DNA from: Paraburkholderia kururiensis JCM 10599 = LMG 19447
Lineage (GTDB): Bacteria; Pseudomonadota; Gammaproteobacteria; Burkholderiales; Burkholderiaceae
Reading direction: 5' to 3'
Assembly: GCF_003986935.1 (NCBI RefSeq)
Contig: NZ_RJZE01000007.1
Coordinates: 124,001-188,000 of the forward strand
Length of the DNA: 64,000 nucleotides
A program made the translations under genes and the position numbers. The notes beneath the pieces are model-generated. The model was not told the DNA's origin. It did no database searches and saw nothing but the letters and a program-made list of their open reading frames with translations. This document shows positions 42,973-51,954 of this stretch, in pieces (the stretch's first letter is position 1; each line of letters opens with the position of its first letter).

Positions 42973-44163
42973 TCAGAAAAATGCCTGAATCCCCGTCTGT
43001 GCGCGGCCGAGAATCAGCGCGTGAATGTCGTGCGTGCCCTCATAGGTATTCACGACTTCGAGGTTCACCAGATGCCGCGCCACGCCGAATTCGTCCGAGA
43101 TGCCGTTGCCGCCCAGCATGTCGCGCGCGAGCCGCGCGATGTCGAGCGCCTTGCCGCATGAATTGCGCTTCATGATCGAGGTGATCTCCACGGCCGCCGT
43201 GCCTTCGTCCTTCATGCGTCCGAGGCGCAGCACGCCTTGCAGGCCGAGCGTGATTTCGGTCTGCATGTCGGCAAGTTTCTTCTGCACCAGCTGATTGGCG
43301 GCGAGCGGACGACCGAACTGCTTGCGGTCCAGCACGTACTGCCGCGCCGTGTACCAGCACGATTCCGCCGCACCCAGCGCGCCCCACGCAATGCCATAGC
43401 GGGCCGAATTGAGGCAGGTGAACGGGCCGCGCAGGCCGCTCACGTTGGGCAGCATGTTCTCCTGCGGCACGAACACTTCGTCCATCACGATTTCGCCCGT
43501 GATCGACGCGCGCAGCCCCACCTTGCCGTGAATGGCCGGCGACGAAAGTCCCTTCCAGCCTTTCTCCAGAATGAAGCCGCGGATGGTGTCCTGGCCGTCT
43601 TCCTCGAGCTTCGCCCAGACCACGAACACGTCCGCGATCGGCGAATTGGTGATCCACATCTTCGCGCCCGAGAGCGAGAAGCCGCCGTCCACCTTCTTCG
43701 CGCGCGTGACCATGCTGCCCGGGTCGGAGCCGTGGTTGGGCTCGGTCAAACCGAAGCAGCCGATCCATTCGCCCGTGGCGAGCTTCGGCAGGTACTTCTC
43801 CTTTTGCGCGTCCGAGCCGAATTCGAAGATCGGCACCATCACGAGCGACGATTGCACCGACATCATCGACCGGTAGCCCGAATCGATGCGCTCCACTTCG
43901 CGTGCGATCAGCCCGTAGCTCACGTAGTTGAGGCCGGGGCCGCCGTACTGCTCGGGAATGGTCGGGCCGAGCAGGCCCAGCTCGCCCATCTCGCGGAAGA
44001 TGCCCGCGTCGGTGCGTTCGTGGCGGAAGGCTTCGAGCACGCGCGGCGCGAGCTTGTCCTGCGCGTAGGCTTGGGCGGCGTCGCGCACCATGCGCTCGTC
44101 CTCGGTGAGCTGCTGGTCGATGAGCAGCGGGTCGTCCCAGTGGAAGCGGGCGGTATCGGCCAT
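42973..44163 (-). CDS. gcdH: Glutaryl-CoA dehydrogenase
   Basis: The 396-residue FAD-dependent acyl-CoA dehydrogenase oxidatively decarboxylates glutaryl-CoA to crotonyl-CoA in lysine, tryptophan and benzoate-type catabolism. Visible are the FAD/substrate motifs [19 protein letters not shown] and [15 protein letters not shown], the catalytic Glu in [20 protein letters not shown], and [17 protein letters not shown]. The GcdH-specific segment [15 protein letters not shown] is present. The ATG at 44163 follows a GAGGAGA box. It is divergent from an IclR-type regulator gene. Confidence 0.95.
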   Translation of the reverse strand: MADTARFHWDDPLLIDQQLTEDERMVRDAAQAYAQDKLAPRVLEAFRHERTDAGIFREMGELGLLGPTIPEQYGGPGLNYVSYGLIAREVERIDSGYRSMMSVQSSLVMVPIFEFGSDAQKEKYLPKLATGEWIGCFGLTEPNHGSDPGSMVTRAKKVDGGFSLSGAKMWITNSPIADVFVVWAKLEEDGQDTIRGFILEKGWKGLSSPAIHGKVGLRASITGEIVMDEVFVPQENMLPNVSGLRGPFTCLNSARYGIAWGALGAAESCWYTARQYVLDRKQFGRPLAANQLVQKKLADMQTEITLGLQGVLRLGRMKDEGTAAVEITSIMKRNSCGKALDIARLARDMLGGNGISDEFGVARHLVNLEVVNTYEGTHDIHALILGRAQTGIQAFF

Positions 44164-44334
44164 GACGTCTCTCCTCGATCTGGCTGGAATCGTGCTTGAC
44201 TGAAGTTCCGCTATGCGGAACAATGTTTTGCAAATCAGCGCTCAGTGTACACGCGTTGTGCGGCCTATGCAGCTACCTGACGTTGACCGGCCAGACCCCT
44301 GTTCCTGCATCCGCCGCATTCATCGCTCGCCGCC

Positions 44335-45135
44335 ATGTCCAGCTCGTCCGACATCACCGCACCCGATTCCTCCGCCCCCATCGACGAGCGCAAATTCGTC
44401 GTCGCGCTTGCCCGCGGGCTCGATCTGCTGCGCGCGTTCCGTCCGGGCGAGACGCTGCTCGGCAATCGCGATTTCGTCGAACGCACGGGGCTGCCCAAGG
44501 CCACCGTCAACCGGCTCGCCTACACGCTGACCGTGCTCGGCTATCTGCGTTTCGACGAGGCGCTGGGCAAGTACGCGTTGGATGCCGGCGTGCTCTCGCT
44601 CGGCTTCGCGCTGCTCTCGGGCACGGACACGCTCGAACTCGCCCGGCCGCACATGCGCACCTTCGCACGCGAGGTGGGCGCGGCGGTTTCGCTGGGTTGC
44701 CGCGATGGCCTCGACATGATCTATCTCGACACGATTCGCAGCGAAACGGCGCTCACGCTCGGGCTCGCGCCGGGTTCGCGGCTCTCGATGCTCACGAGCT
44801 CCATGGGCCGCGCGTATCTCGCCGTGCAGCCGGAGGACGTGCGCGCGTCGTTGCTCGTGGAGTTGAAGAAGGCGGCGGGCAAGGGCGGGGCGGCGCAGGT
44901 CGCGGCCGCGCAGCACGAGATCGACGCGTTTGCGGGCGAGGGCTGCTGCTATTCGTTTCGCGACTGGCACGACGACGTCAACGCCGTCGCGGTGCCTTTG
45001 CGGGAGCCGCGCGATGGTCGCTTGCTCGTGCTGAGTTGCAGCGGCCCGGCGTCGTCGATGGATGAGGCGGTGTTTCGCACGCGCGTGGCGCCGAAACTCA
45101 AGGCGCTGGCGCGAAAACTCGGCGCGACGGGCTGA
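44335..45135 (+). CDS. IclR-family transcriptional regulator
   Basis: The 266-residue protein has an N-terminal winged helix (VALARGLDLLRAF, FVERTGLPKATVNRLAYTLTVLGYL) and a C-terminal IclR effector domain (SLGCRDGLDMIYLDTIRS, GSRLSMLTSSMGRAYLA, NAVAVPLREPRDGRLLVLSC). It is divergent from gcdH with about 170 bp between the start codons, so it most likely controls gcdH and itself. The homogentisate genes lie 1.3 kb further on; in Pseudomonas putida an IclR-type HmgR controls hmg genes, so a second target is possible. Confidence 0.9.
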   Translation: MSSSSDITAPDSSAPIDERKFVVALARGLDLLRAFRPGETLLGNRDFVERTGLPKATVNRLAYTLTVLGYLRFDEALGKYALDAGVLSLGFALLSGTDTLELARPHMRTFAREVGAAVSLGCRDGLDMIYLDTIRSETALTLGLAPGSRLSMLTSSMGRAYLAVQPEDVRASLLVELKKAAGKGGAAQVAAAQHEIDAFAGEGCCYSFRDWHDDVNAVAVPLREPRDGRLLVLSCSGPASSMDEAVFRTRVAPKLKALARKLGATG

Positions 45136-45151
45136 TACGTCCGACACCTGC

Positions 45152-45250
45152 GGCACGTGCGTTACGTGCGATACGTGCGATACGTGCGATACGTGCGATA
45201 CGTGCGATACGTGCGATACGTGCGATACGTGCGATACGTGCGATACGTGC
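45152..45250. repeat. 9-bp minisatellite (GATACGTGC) between iclR and the EAL gene
   Basis: Nine perfect tandem copies of GATACGTGC (45170-45250) are preceded by two imperfect copies (GGCACGTGC at 45152 and GTTACGTGC at 45161). The array begins 16 bp after the iclR stop and ends about 40 bp before the stop codon of the convergent EAL-like gene. Because the unit is three codons long, all frames stay open through the array, but no gene is supported. Copy-number variation by replication slippage is likely. Confidence 0.95.
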
Positions 45251-45289
45251 GCCCGAAAGACGCCACGAAGAAGAAAACGGCTCGCCCTT

Positions 45290-46120
45290 TCAGACGGCCT
45301 TGTTGCTGTGCAGCGCGAAGAGTGGCCCCTGCACGAAGCGGACGTCGTACTGCTGGAGCAGATCGAACTGCGCCGCATCGCGCACGCCGCTGAAAATGAG
45401 CGGAATGCGCAGCTTTCCCGCGTAGCCCACCAGCGGCTTCACCATCGAATCGCGCAACGCCGCGGCTGCGTCCATCTTGATGAAGTCGAGCCGCGCCATG
45501 TCCGACACCGACAGAATCTGCCCGGCGTTCGGCAGATTGCCCGCCACCTTGAACCCGTAAAGCTGATAGCTCTTCGTGAGATAGCCGAGAAACGTCTTGT
45601 GCGCCACCGCCGCGGGCGGCAGCTCGATCACGACGCGCGCCGGATTCAGTCCGAACGAGACGAGCACCGTCGAGAAGTGCCGCCCGTGGTCGTACTTCAC
45701 GCTCTTCAATAGCCGCTCGTGCACGCGCAGGAACAGCAGTCCGTGTTGCTGCGCCCCGAAGAAATTGATGGCGTGCATCGCGCGCGCCATACGGTCGAGC
45801 GCAACAAGCTGCTGGTCGTCGGTCGCGTAGTCGAGCGGCTCGAATGGCTCGGGCCGCTCGCCATCGGTGCGCTTCGTGATGGCCTGAAAGCCCAGTTCGT
45901 CGCCGAACCGGTCGGCGCTCTCCGGTTCGGACGAGAGCGACTGCGCGAGCCCATGCACGCTGATGTCGAAGATGGGCTCGTAGGCGCTGCCGATCTCCAC
46001 GCCGCCGAAGTGCGCGACCGCATGCCCCTCGTGCGCGCCGGTACCCATGGCGAGGTGCTCGCCGAGGAATGGATGCTCCGCGGCACGGGCGACAAGTTCT
46101 GAGGTGGTGAGGGCAATCAT
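45290..46120 (-). CDS. Degenerate EAL-domain protein
   Basis: The 276-residue protein has the fold of EAL cyclic-di-GMP phosphodiesterases, recognisable in SAYEPIFDISVHG, RVVIELPPAAVAH, LYGFKVAGNLPNA, LDFIKMDAAAAL and the C-terminal YDVRFVQGPLFA. The catalytic motif is not kept. EAL is replaced by FQAI (about residues 78-81), the second metal region reads SVSDMARLDFIKMD, and the AEGVE-like loop reads FSGVRD. It is probably an enzymatically inactive c-di-GMP receptor or a protein-protein module. The start at 46120 is chosen because the domain begins 45 residues later and upstream sequence is non-coding. Confidence 0.8.
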   Translation of the reverse strand: MIALTTSELVARAAEHPFLGEHLAMGTGAHEGHAVAHFGGVEIGSAYEPIFDISVHGLAQSLSSEPESADRFGDELGFQAITKRTDGERPEPFEPLDYATDDQQLVALDRMARAMHAINFFGAQQHGLLFLRVHERLLKSVKYDHGRHFSTVLVSFGLNPARVVIELPPAAVAHKTFLGYLTKSYQLYGFKVAGNLPNAGQILSVSDMARLDFIKMDAAAALRDSMVKPLVGYAGKLRIPLIFSGVRDAAQFDLLQQYDVRFVQGPLFALHSNKAV

Positions 46121-46429
46121 CGTGGTGGGTGTGGGCTTGAAAGGCGCATGGTGAGGCGCATTCGGGCCGCGCAGCAGGGCCCTCGGTTGGGCCGCGGGAC
46201 GGGCCGCTTTATGCGTCGATGGTAGCAGTCTGCGCTCGCGGCACATGGACTTATTGGTCATATCCATATCGGTGTCGCGGCCTTCCGGGTGCAGGCCAGG
46301 GTTTACGTTGATTTCACTAAACGTAATTCGTTTTACTATGCGTAAATTGCGCCGCTGCGACACATAGGCGCACCCGAGAGACTCCACAAAAGCCCCCCAC
46401 AAAAGCCCCCGAAGCGAGGAGACGCATCG
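46121..46429. other. Divergent intergenic region with palindromic operator-like sequences
   Basis: These 309 bp lie between the EAL-like gene and the aromatic-acid transporter. The part nearest the transporter (about 46300-46350) is strikingly AT-rich and carries two palindromes (separate entry). The rest is GC-rich without a recognisable gene. Confidence 0.5.
46302..46346 (+). promoter_or_regulatory. Pair of palindromic operator-like sites upstream of the homogentisate operon
   Basis: TTACGTT (46303-46309) and AACGTAA (46320-46326) form an inverted repeat with a 10-base spacer. Immediately after it, TTTAC (46332-46336) and GTAAA (46342-46346) form a second one with a 5-base spacer. All share the half-site TTACG or TTTAC. 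The sites lie 84-128 bases before the transporter start codon, where an IclR-, MarR- or TetR-type regulator would act. The binding protein is unknown. Confidence 0.6.
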
Positions 46430-47815
46430 ATGACCCCCACCCCCGGCTTTTCCCCCGCGCCACGGCAATCGCAGGCTCCGGCCGCAACGCTCGACGTGGA
46501 GCGCGTGCTTGCCGAAGCGCATCGCCCCGGCTTCCAGGTCTTGCTGCTCGTGCTGTGCGGACTGTGTCTCGTGATCGACGGTTTCGACGCGCAGGCCATG
46601 GGCTACGTGGCGCCCAGCGTGATTGGGGAATGGCATGTTTCGAAGACCGCCTTGGGCCCGGTTTTTAGCGCGAGCCTCTTCGGCATGCTGCTCGGCGCGC
46701 TCGGGCTTTCCGTGCTGGCCGACCGTATCGGACGGCGTCCGGTGCTGATCGGCGCCACGGCGTTCTTCGCCGCCGCGATGCTTGCCACGCCGTTCGTGAC
46801 CACGATTGCCCAGCTCATGGTGCTGCGCTTCGTCACGGGCCTTGGCCTTGGCTGCATCATGCCGAACGCAATGGCGCTGGTCGGCGAGTTCTCCACGCCC
46901 GCGCATCGCGTGAAGCGGATGATGCTGGTCTCCTGCGGCTTCACCGTGGGCGCGGCGCTGGGCGGCTTCGTGAGCGCCGCGCTGATTCCCGCCTATGGCT
47001 GGCGCGCGGTGTTCTGGGTGGGCGGTGTCGTGCCGTTGCTGCTTGCCATCGCGATGGTGGCGGTGCTGCCGGAGTCGCTGCAATTCCTCGTGCTCAAGGG
47101 CCATGTTGCGCGGGCCCGCCGCTGGCTCGCGAAGTTCGACCCGACGCTCGCCGTGTCCGAGGCAACCCGTCTCGTCGTGCGCGAGAAGGCCGATGCCGGC
47201 GCGCCCGTGGCCGAACTCTTTCGCGCCGGCCGCGCGCCCGTGACGCTGATCCTCTGGGGCATCAGCTTCATGAACCTGATCGATCTGTACTTCCTCTCGA
47301 ACTGGCTGCCCACCGTGATGCGCGCAGCGGGCTATACGCCTTCCACGGCGGTGATCGTCGGCACCGTGCTGCAGACGGGCGGTGTGATCGGCACGCTGCT
47401 GCTCGGCTGGTTCATCGAGCGGTTCGGTTTCGTGCGCGTGCTGCTTGCGTGCTTCGCGGGTGCGGCCGTGTTCGTGGGCGCGATCGGCAGCGTGGCCCAC
47501 ATGCTGCCCTGGCTGCTCGTCGCCGTGTTCGCGGGCGGCTTCTGCGTGGTGGGCGGACAGCCTGCCGTCAACGCGCTCGCCGGCCACTTTTACCCCACCA
47601 CGCTGCGCTCCACCGGCATCGGCTGGAGTCTCGGCATTGGACGCGTGGGCTCGGTGATCGGGCCGCTCGTCGGTGGGCAGCTGATTGCGCTCAACTGGTC
47701 CAACGCGGCGCTGTTCCATGCCGCGGCTGTGCCCGTGCTGTGCTCGGCGCTGCTCGTGGTCGTGCTCGCCAGCCTGTCGCGGCCGGGCACGAGTGCCGCC
47801 GTGGACGCCGCGTGA
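46430..47815 (+). CDS. MFS aromatic acid:H+ symporter (AAHS family)
   Basis: The 461-residue inner-membrane protein has 12 predicted helices and the family marks of PcaK/BenK/MhpT-type transporters: LVIDGFDAQAMGYVAPSV in helix 1, LADRIGRRPVLIG between helices 2 and 3, and the symmetrical loop LLGWFIERFGFVRVLL. It is followed by hmgA and fahA on the same strand, 100 bp later, so it probably imports a substrate leading to homogentisate, such as a hydroxyphenylacetate or a related aromatic acid. A GAGGAG box stands before the ATG. Confidence 0.88.
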   Translation: MTPTPGFSPAPRQSQAPAATLDVERVLAEAHRPGFQVLLLVLCGLCLVIDGFDAQAMGYVAPSVIGEWHVSKTALGPVFSASLFGMLLGALGLSVLADRIGRRPVLIGATAFFAAAMLATPFVTTIAQLMVLRFVTGLGLGCIMPNAMALVGEFSTPAHRVKRMMLVSCGFTVGAALGGFVSAALIPAYGWRAVFWVGGVVPLLLAIAMVAVLPESLQFLVLKGHVARARRWLAKFDPTLAVSEATRLVVREKADAGAPVAELFRAGRAPVTLILWGISFMNLIDLYFLSNWLPTVMRAAGYTPSTAVIVGTVLQTGGVIGTLLLGWFIERFGFVRVLLACFAGAAVFVGAIGSVAHMLPWLLVAVFAGGFCVVGGQPAVNALAGHFYPTTLRSTGIGWSLGIGRVGSVIGPLVGGQLIALNWSNAALFHAAAVPVLCSALLVVVLASLSRPGTSAAVDAA

Positions 47816-47915
47816 CTTTCGCTTGAACCCTCGGCTTGATCCCGCAGCCTGAACCCTCGGCCTGAACCCGACCCATATCGCCTGAATTTTCATTGTTCCA
47901 GGGAGAACCGTTCCC

Positions 47916-49244
47916 ATGACCCAAGCTCAACCGCTTCGACACGAGATCGAACCGGGCTACCAGTCCGGCTTCGCCAACGAATTTGCCACCGAAGCGCTGC
48001 CCGGCGCGTTGCCTGCGGGCCGCAACTCGCCGCAGCGCGCGCCTTACGGGCTCTATGCCGAGCAGCTTTCGGGCACGGCGTTCACCGCGCCGCGCTCGCA
48101 CAATCGCCGCACGTGGCTGTATCGCATCCGTCCCGCCGCGATGCACCAGCCGTTCACGGCGTTGCCGTCGGAGCGTCTTGTCGCCGACTTCGGCACGGTG
48201 CCGCCCACCTCGCCGAACCAGCTGCGCTGGGACCCGCTGCCCATGCCCACCGCGCCCACCGACTTCGTGGACAGTTGGGTCACCATGGCCGGCAACGGCT
48301 CGGCCAACGCGATGAGCGGCTGCGCGATTCATCTGTACGCGGCGAACCGCTCGATGAAAGACCGCTATTTCTACGACGCCGACGGCGAACTCCTGATCGT
48401 GCCGCAGCAAGGTCGCCTCGCCATCGCCACGGAAATGGGCCGGCTCGACATCGAGCCCTTCGAGATCGCCGTGATTCCGCGCGGCGTGCGCTTCACGGTG
48501 AGCCTGCCCGATGGCGAGGCGCGCGGCTACATCTGCGAGAACTTCGGCGCGTTGCTGCGCCTGCCGGATCTCGGGCCGATCGGCTCGAACGGGCTCGCGA
48601 ATCCGCGCGACTTCCTCACGCCGCACGCGGCCTACGAAGACCGCGAGGGCGCCTTCGAACTCGTCGCGAAGATGGATGGCCGCCTGTGGCGCGCGGACAT
48701 CGGACACTCGCCGCTCGACGTCGTTGCATGGCACGGCAACTACGCGCCGTGCAAATACGATCTGCGCCGCTTCAACACGATCGGCTCGATCAGTTACGAC
48801 CACCCGGACCCGTCGATCTTCCTCGTGCTCCAGTCGCAGAGCGACACGCCCGGCGTGGATGCAATCGACTTCGTGATCTTCCCGCCGCGCTGGCTCGCCG
48901 CGGAAGACACGTTCCGTCCGCCCTGGTTCCACCGCAACGTGGCGAGCGAGTTCATGGGCCTCGTGCACGGCGTCTACGACGCGAAGGCCGAAGGCTTCGT
49001 GCCGGGCGGCGCGAGCCTGCACAACTGCATGACGGGCCACGGGCCGGACGCCGAGACGTTCGAAAAAGCCTCGGCCATCGACACCTCGAAGCCCAACAAG
49101 GTGGCTGACACGATGGCCTTCATGTTCGAAACGCGCACGCTGATCCGCCCGACGCGTTTCGCGCTGGAGACCGCGCAGTTGCAGGCGCATTACTTCGAAT
49201 GCTGGCAAGGCCTCAAGAAGCACTTCAACCCGGAGCAACGATGA
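47916..49244 (+). CDS. hmgA: Homogentisate 1,2-dioxygenase
   Basis: The 442-residue Fe(II) dioxygenase opens the ring of homogentisate to maleylacetoacetate in phenylalanine/tyrosine degradation. The N-terminal block [20 protein letters not shown] and the central [25 protein letters not shown] are family-specific. Iron ligands lie in [16 protein letters not shown] (His, Glu) and [14 protein letters not shown] (His). A 67-bp stretch of imperfect repeats of the type CCTGAACCC lies ahead of the gene. It overlaps fahA by four bases (ATGA). Confidence 0.97.
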   Translation: MTQAQPLRHEIEPGYQSGFANEFATEALPGALPAGRNSPQRAPYGLYAEQLSGTAFTAPRSHNRRTWLYRIRPAAMHQPFTALPSERLVADFGTVPPTSPNQLRWDPLPMPTAPTDFVDSWVTMAGNGSANAMSGCAIHLYAANRSMKDRYFYDADGELLIVPQQGRLAIATEMGRLDIEPFEIAVIPRGVRFTVSLPDGEARGYICENFGALLRLPDLGPIGSNGLANPRDFLTPHAAYEDREGAFELVAKMDGRLWRADIGHSPLDVVAWHGNYAPCKYDLRRFNTIGSISYDHPDPSIFLVLQSQSDTPGVDAIDFVIFPPRWLAAEDTFRPPWFHRNVASEFMGLVHGVYDAKAEGFVPGGASLHNCMTGHGPDAETFEKASAIDTSKPNKVADTMAFMFETRTLIRPTRFALETAQLQAHYFECWQGLKKHFNPEQR

Positions 49245-50599
49245 CCTACGCGACACCGTCCGCCGCCGCGGAAGCCCTCAAGGCGACGCTCGATCCTTCG
49301 CGAAAGAGCTGGATCGAAAGCGCTAACCATCCGTTGTGCGACTTCTCCATCCAGAACCTGCCGTTCGGCGTGTTCAGCGACGCACGCAACGCACTTAATG
49401 GCCGGCGCCGCGTGGGCGTGGCGATTGGCGACGCCATCGTCGATCTGGCCGCGCTCCACGACGCAGGTTTGCTCACATTGCCAGGCTTGTCGGCCGATGC
49501 GGCGCGCGAGGTTCTGGCTGCCGCCACGCTGAACGCGTTCATGGCCGCGGGCCGCGACGTATGGCGCAGCGTGCGCATCCAGCTGAGCGACCTGCTCGCG
49601 CGCGATAACGACAACGCCGCGCTGCGCGACAACGCCGCTTTGCGCGAGCGCGTGCTGGTGCGCATGGCTGACGCCACGCTGCATCTGCCCGTCGACATTC
49701 CGGGCTACACGGACTTCTATTCGTCGAAGGAGCACGCCACCAACGTCGGGGCCATGTTTCGGGATCCGAAGAACGCGCTGCTGCCGAACTGGCTCGAAAT
49801 GCCGATCGGCTACAACGGGCGTGCGTCGTCGGTGGTGGTGAGCGGCACGCCGGTGCGCCGCCCCAACGGCCAGCTCAAGTTGCCCGAGCAAGAGCGCCCC
49901 GTATTCGGCGCGTGCCGCAAGCTCGACATCGAACTCGAAACGGGCTTCTTCATCGGCTGCGGCAGCGCGCTCAGCGAACCCATCGCATGCGAGACTGCCG
50001 AGGACCACATCTTCGGCATGGTGCTGCTCAACGACTGGAGCGCGCGCGACATTCAGCAGTGGGAATACGTGCCGCTCGGTCCGTTCAACTCGAAGGGCTT
50101 CGCGACGACGATCTCGCCGTGGGTCGTGACGCTCGACGCGCTCGAACCGTTTCGCGTCCAGCAGCCCGCTCAGGAGCCGGAGCCGCTCGCCTACCTGCGC
50201 CACGGCGGCCGCCACGCATTCGACATCGCGCTCGAAGTGCGGCTGCGTGCCGAGGGCGCGCGCGAGGCCACCACGATCTGCCGCACGAACTTCCGCCACA
50301 TGTACTGGACGATGGCGCAGCAGCTCGCGCACCACACGGTGGCCGGTTGCAACATGCGCGTGGGGGATCTGATGGGATCGGGCACGATCAGCGGGCCGAC
50401 TGAGGACTCCTCCGGCAGCCTGCTGGAACTCACGTGGAACGGCCAGCGGCCCGTCGCGCTGAAGGAAGGCGGCACGCGCAGCTTCATCGAAGACGGCGAC
50501 GAACTCACACTGGCGGGCTGGTGCGAGGGCGAAGGGTATCGCGTCGGCTTCGGCACCTGCGTGGGGATGATCTTGCCGGCGTTGCCTGTGGGCCAGTAA
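49241..50599 (+). CDS. fahA: Fumarylacetoacetase
   Basis: The 452-residue enzyme hydrolyses fumarylacetoacetate to fumarate and acetoacetate, the last step of tyrosine breakdown. Visible motifs are [18 protein letters not shown] (Ca/Mg ligand Asp and catalytic His), [25 protein letters not shown] and [24 protein letters not shown]. It is coupled to hmgA by a four-base overlap. No maleylacetoacetate isomerase gene follows, so that step must be coded elsewhere or be non-enzymatic with glutathione. A short tandem duplication makes DNAALR twice near residues 125-136. Confidence 0.96.
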   Translation: MTYATPSAAAEALKATLDPSRKSWIESANHPLCDFSIQNLPFGVFSDARNALNGRRRVGVAIGDAIVDLAALHDAGLLTLPGLSADAAREVLAAATLNAFMAAGRDVWRSVRIQLSDLLARDNDNAALRDNAALRERVLVRMADATLHLPVDIPGYTDFYSSKEHATNVGAMFRDPKNALLPNWLEMPIGYNGRASSVVVSGTPVRRPNGQLKLPEQERPVFGACRKLDIELETGFFIGCGSALSEPIACETAEDHIFGMVLLNDWSARDIQQWEYVPLGPFNSKGFATTISPWVVTLDALEPFRVQQPAQEPEPLAYLRHGGRHAFDIALEVRLRAEGAREATTICRTNFRHMYWTMAQQLAHHTVAGCNMRVGDLMGSGTISGPTEDSSGSLLELTWNGQRPVALKEGGTRSFIEDGDELTLAGWCEGEGYRVGFGTCVGMILPALPVGQ

Positions 50600-50673
50600 G
50601 CGGCGGGGCGGGGTTTTGCCTCGCCTTGCAATCTATGCGTGGGGCCTGCGCGGCTCGGCTCCGCGCTGGCATT

Positions 50674-50725
50674 GCCTCGAGCCAATCGAGGCTTCACCAC
50701 AGCATCGCCTCGACCCAATCGAGGC
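50674..50725. repeat. Two tandem 19-bp palindromes downstream of fahA
   Basis: GCCTCGAGCCAATCGAGGC (50674-50692) and GCCTCGACCCAATCGAGGC (50707-50725) are near-identical, each a 7-bp stem with a 5-base loop, spaced 33 bases apart. They sit between the convergent fahA and an MFS gene. Without T-runs they are not standard terminators, but paired hairpins could stop or stabilise both transcripts. Confidence 0.8.
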
Positions 50726-50742
50726 CCCACCGCCGCCTCACC

Positions 50743-51900
50743 TCACTGCGCGACCTGCGCCCCGCCGCGCCGCTTCTCCAGCACCGCTGCGACGAGGAAC
50801 GCCAGGGCGCCCGCGAACAGCACGCCGATGAGCGCGTCGTTGCCCACGCGCTTCATCAGCGCGCCCGCGATCAGCGGGCCGCCAAAGCTCGCCGCGCTCC
50901 ACGTGGCACCCAGCAGCGCACTCGCGGACACCAGCGCGCCGCCGCGAAAGCGTTCGCCGCATGCGACCACGGCGAGCGTATAGACCGCGCCCGCCGCCGC
51001 GCCCAGCACGAACAGCAGCGGCCAGCGCAGCCACGACGCGCCCACGGTCCAGGGCAGCAGCGGCAGAAGCAGCAGCACCACGAGCCCCGCGCCGAGATGC
51101 ACGCGCTCGCGGCCCAGGCGGTCCGCGAGCCAGCCAATCGGAAATTGCAGCATCGTGTCGCCCGCGAGCGTGACGGAGGCGAACAGTACCGCCACGCCGC
51201 CCGGAATGCCGTGCGCCATCGCGAAGAGCGGCATCAGCGAAAGCGCGAGGGTGTCGAAGAGCGCGAAGAACGCTGTGGCGAGTACGAGCGCGGGCATGAG
51301 CGGCAGCACGTGACGCCAGGTGCCGTGCGGCTCGTGCCCGCCCGCTTGCCGCGGTGTGGCGCGGATGGTGGCCAGCATGGGCAGCGCGGTCACGAAGATC
51401 GCGCCGCACAGCACGAAGCGCCACGCCGTCAGATTCGCGATCTGGCTCACGAGCACCGGCCCCGCCATCTGGAACAGCGTGAACGTGGTGGCGTAGACGG
51501 CGACCACGCGGGCGCGCGTGGCGTCGTTGGCCAGCTCGTTGACCCACGCTTCGCCGATCGTGAAGAGCAGCATCAGCGCCGCGCCGCAGAGCGCGCGCAG
51601 CGCGGCCCAGACCCACAGGTCGGGCGTTGCCTGCATGAGCGCCGTGGCCGCGGCCACCACGAGCACGGCACCGAAGATCACCTGCCGTCCGCCGAAGCGC
51701 TGCGTGATCCAGGCCGTGACGGGCACCACGAGCAGACCGCCGCCGGCCTGGGCCGCGGTGAGCAGACCGACGACGTCTGTGCCGTAGCCCGCGTCGGTGA
51801 GCGCGAGCGCGGTGAGCGGAAGCGTGGCGCCGGAGCCGAGCCCGACCACGGCCACGCTGAGAATGAGCGCGAAGAAATCGCGAGTGAGGATCGCCTTCAT
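50743..51900 (-). CDS. MFS transporter
   Basis: The 385-residue inner-membrane protein has about 12 helices and the loop motifs ITQRFGGRQVIFG and LADRLGRERVHLG. It most resembles drug or metabolite exporters of the MFS_1 group, but no substrate can be inferred. It is on the minus strand, 54 bp downstream of another MFS gene, so the two may be co-transcribed. It converges with fahA. Length is typical and the C-terminus is short and basic. Confidence 0.82.
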   Translation of the reverse strand: MKAILTRDFFALILSVAVVGLGSGATLPLTALALTDAGYGTDVVGLLTAAQAGGGLLVVPVTAWITQRFGGRQVIFGAVLVVAAATALMQATPDLWVWAALRALCGAALMLLFTIGEAWVNELANDATRARVVAVYATTFTLFQMAGPVLVSQIANLTAWRFVLCGAIFVTALPMLATIRATPRQAGGHEPHGTWRHVLPLMPALVLATAFFALFDTLALSLMPLFAMAHGIPGGVAVLFASVTLAGDTMLQFPIGWLADRLGRERVHLGAGLVVLLLLPLLPWTVGASWLRWPLLFVLGAAAGAVYTLAVVACGERFRGGALVSASALLGATWSAASFGGPLIAGALMKRVGNDALIGVLFAGALAFLVAAVLEKRRGGAQVAQ

Positions 51901-51954
51901 CGGGCGGCATGCTACTACGGGAACGGGCGCGAGGCCCGCGGCGGGTGCTGTCCG

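Noticed and set aside
45152-45250. Possible CRISPR-like array
   Set aside because: Units are 9 bp, directly adjacent and without spacers; it is a minisatellite.
45290-47917. 875-codon minus-strand frame starting at 47917
   Set aside because: Only its last 276 codons (from 46120) are the EAL-like protein; the first 600 are antisense of the MFS transporter gene.
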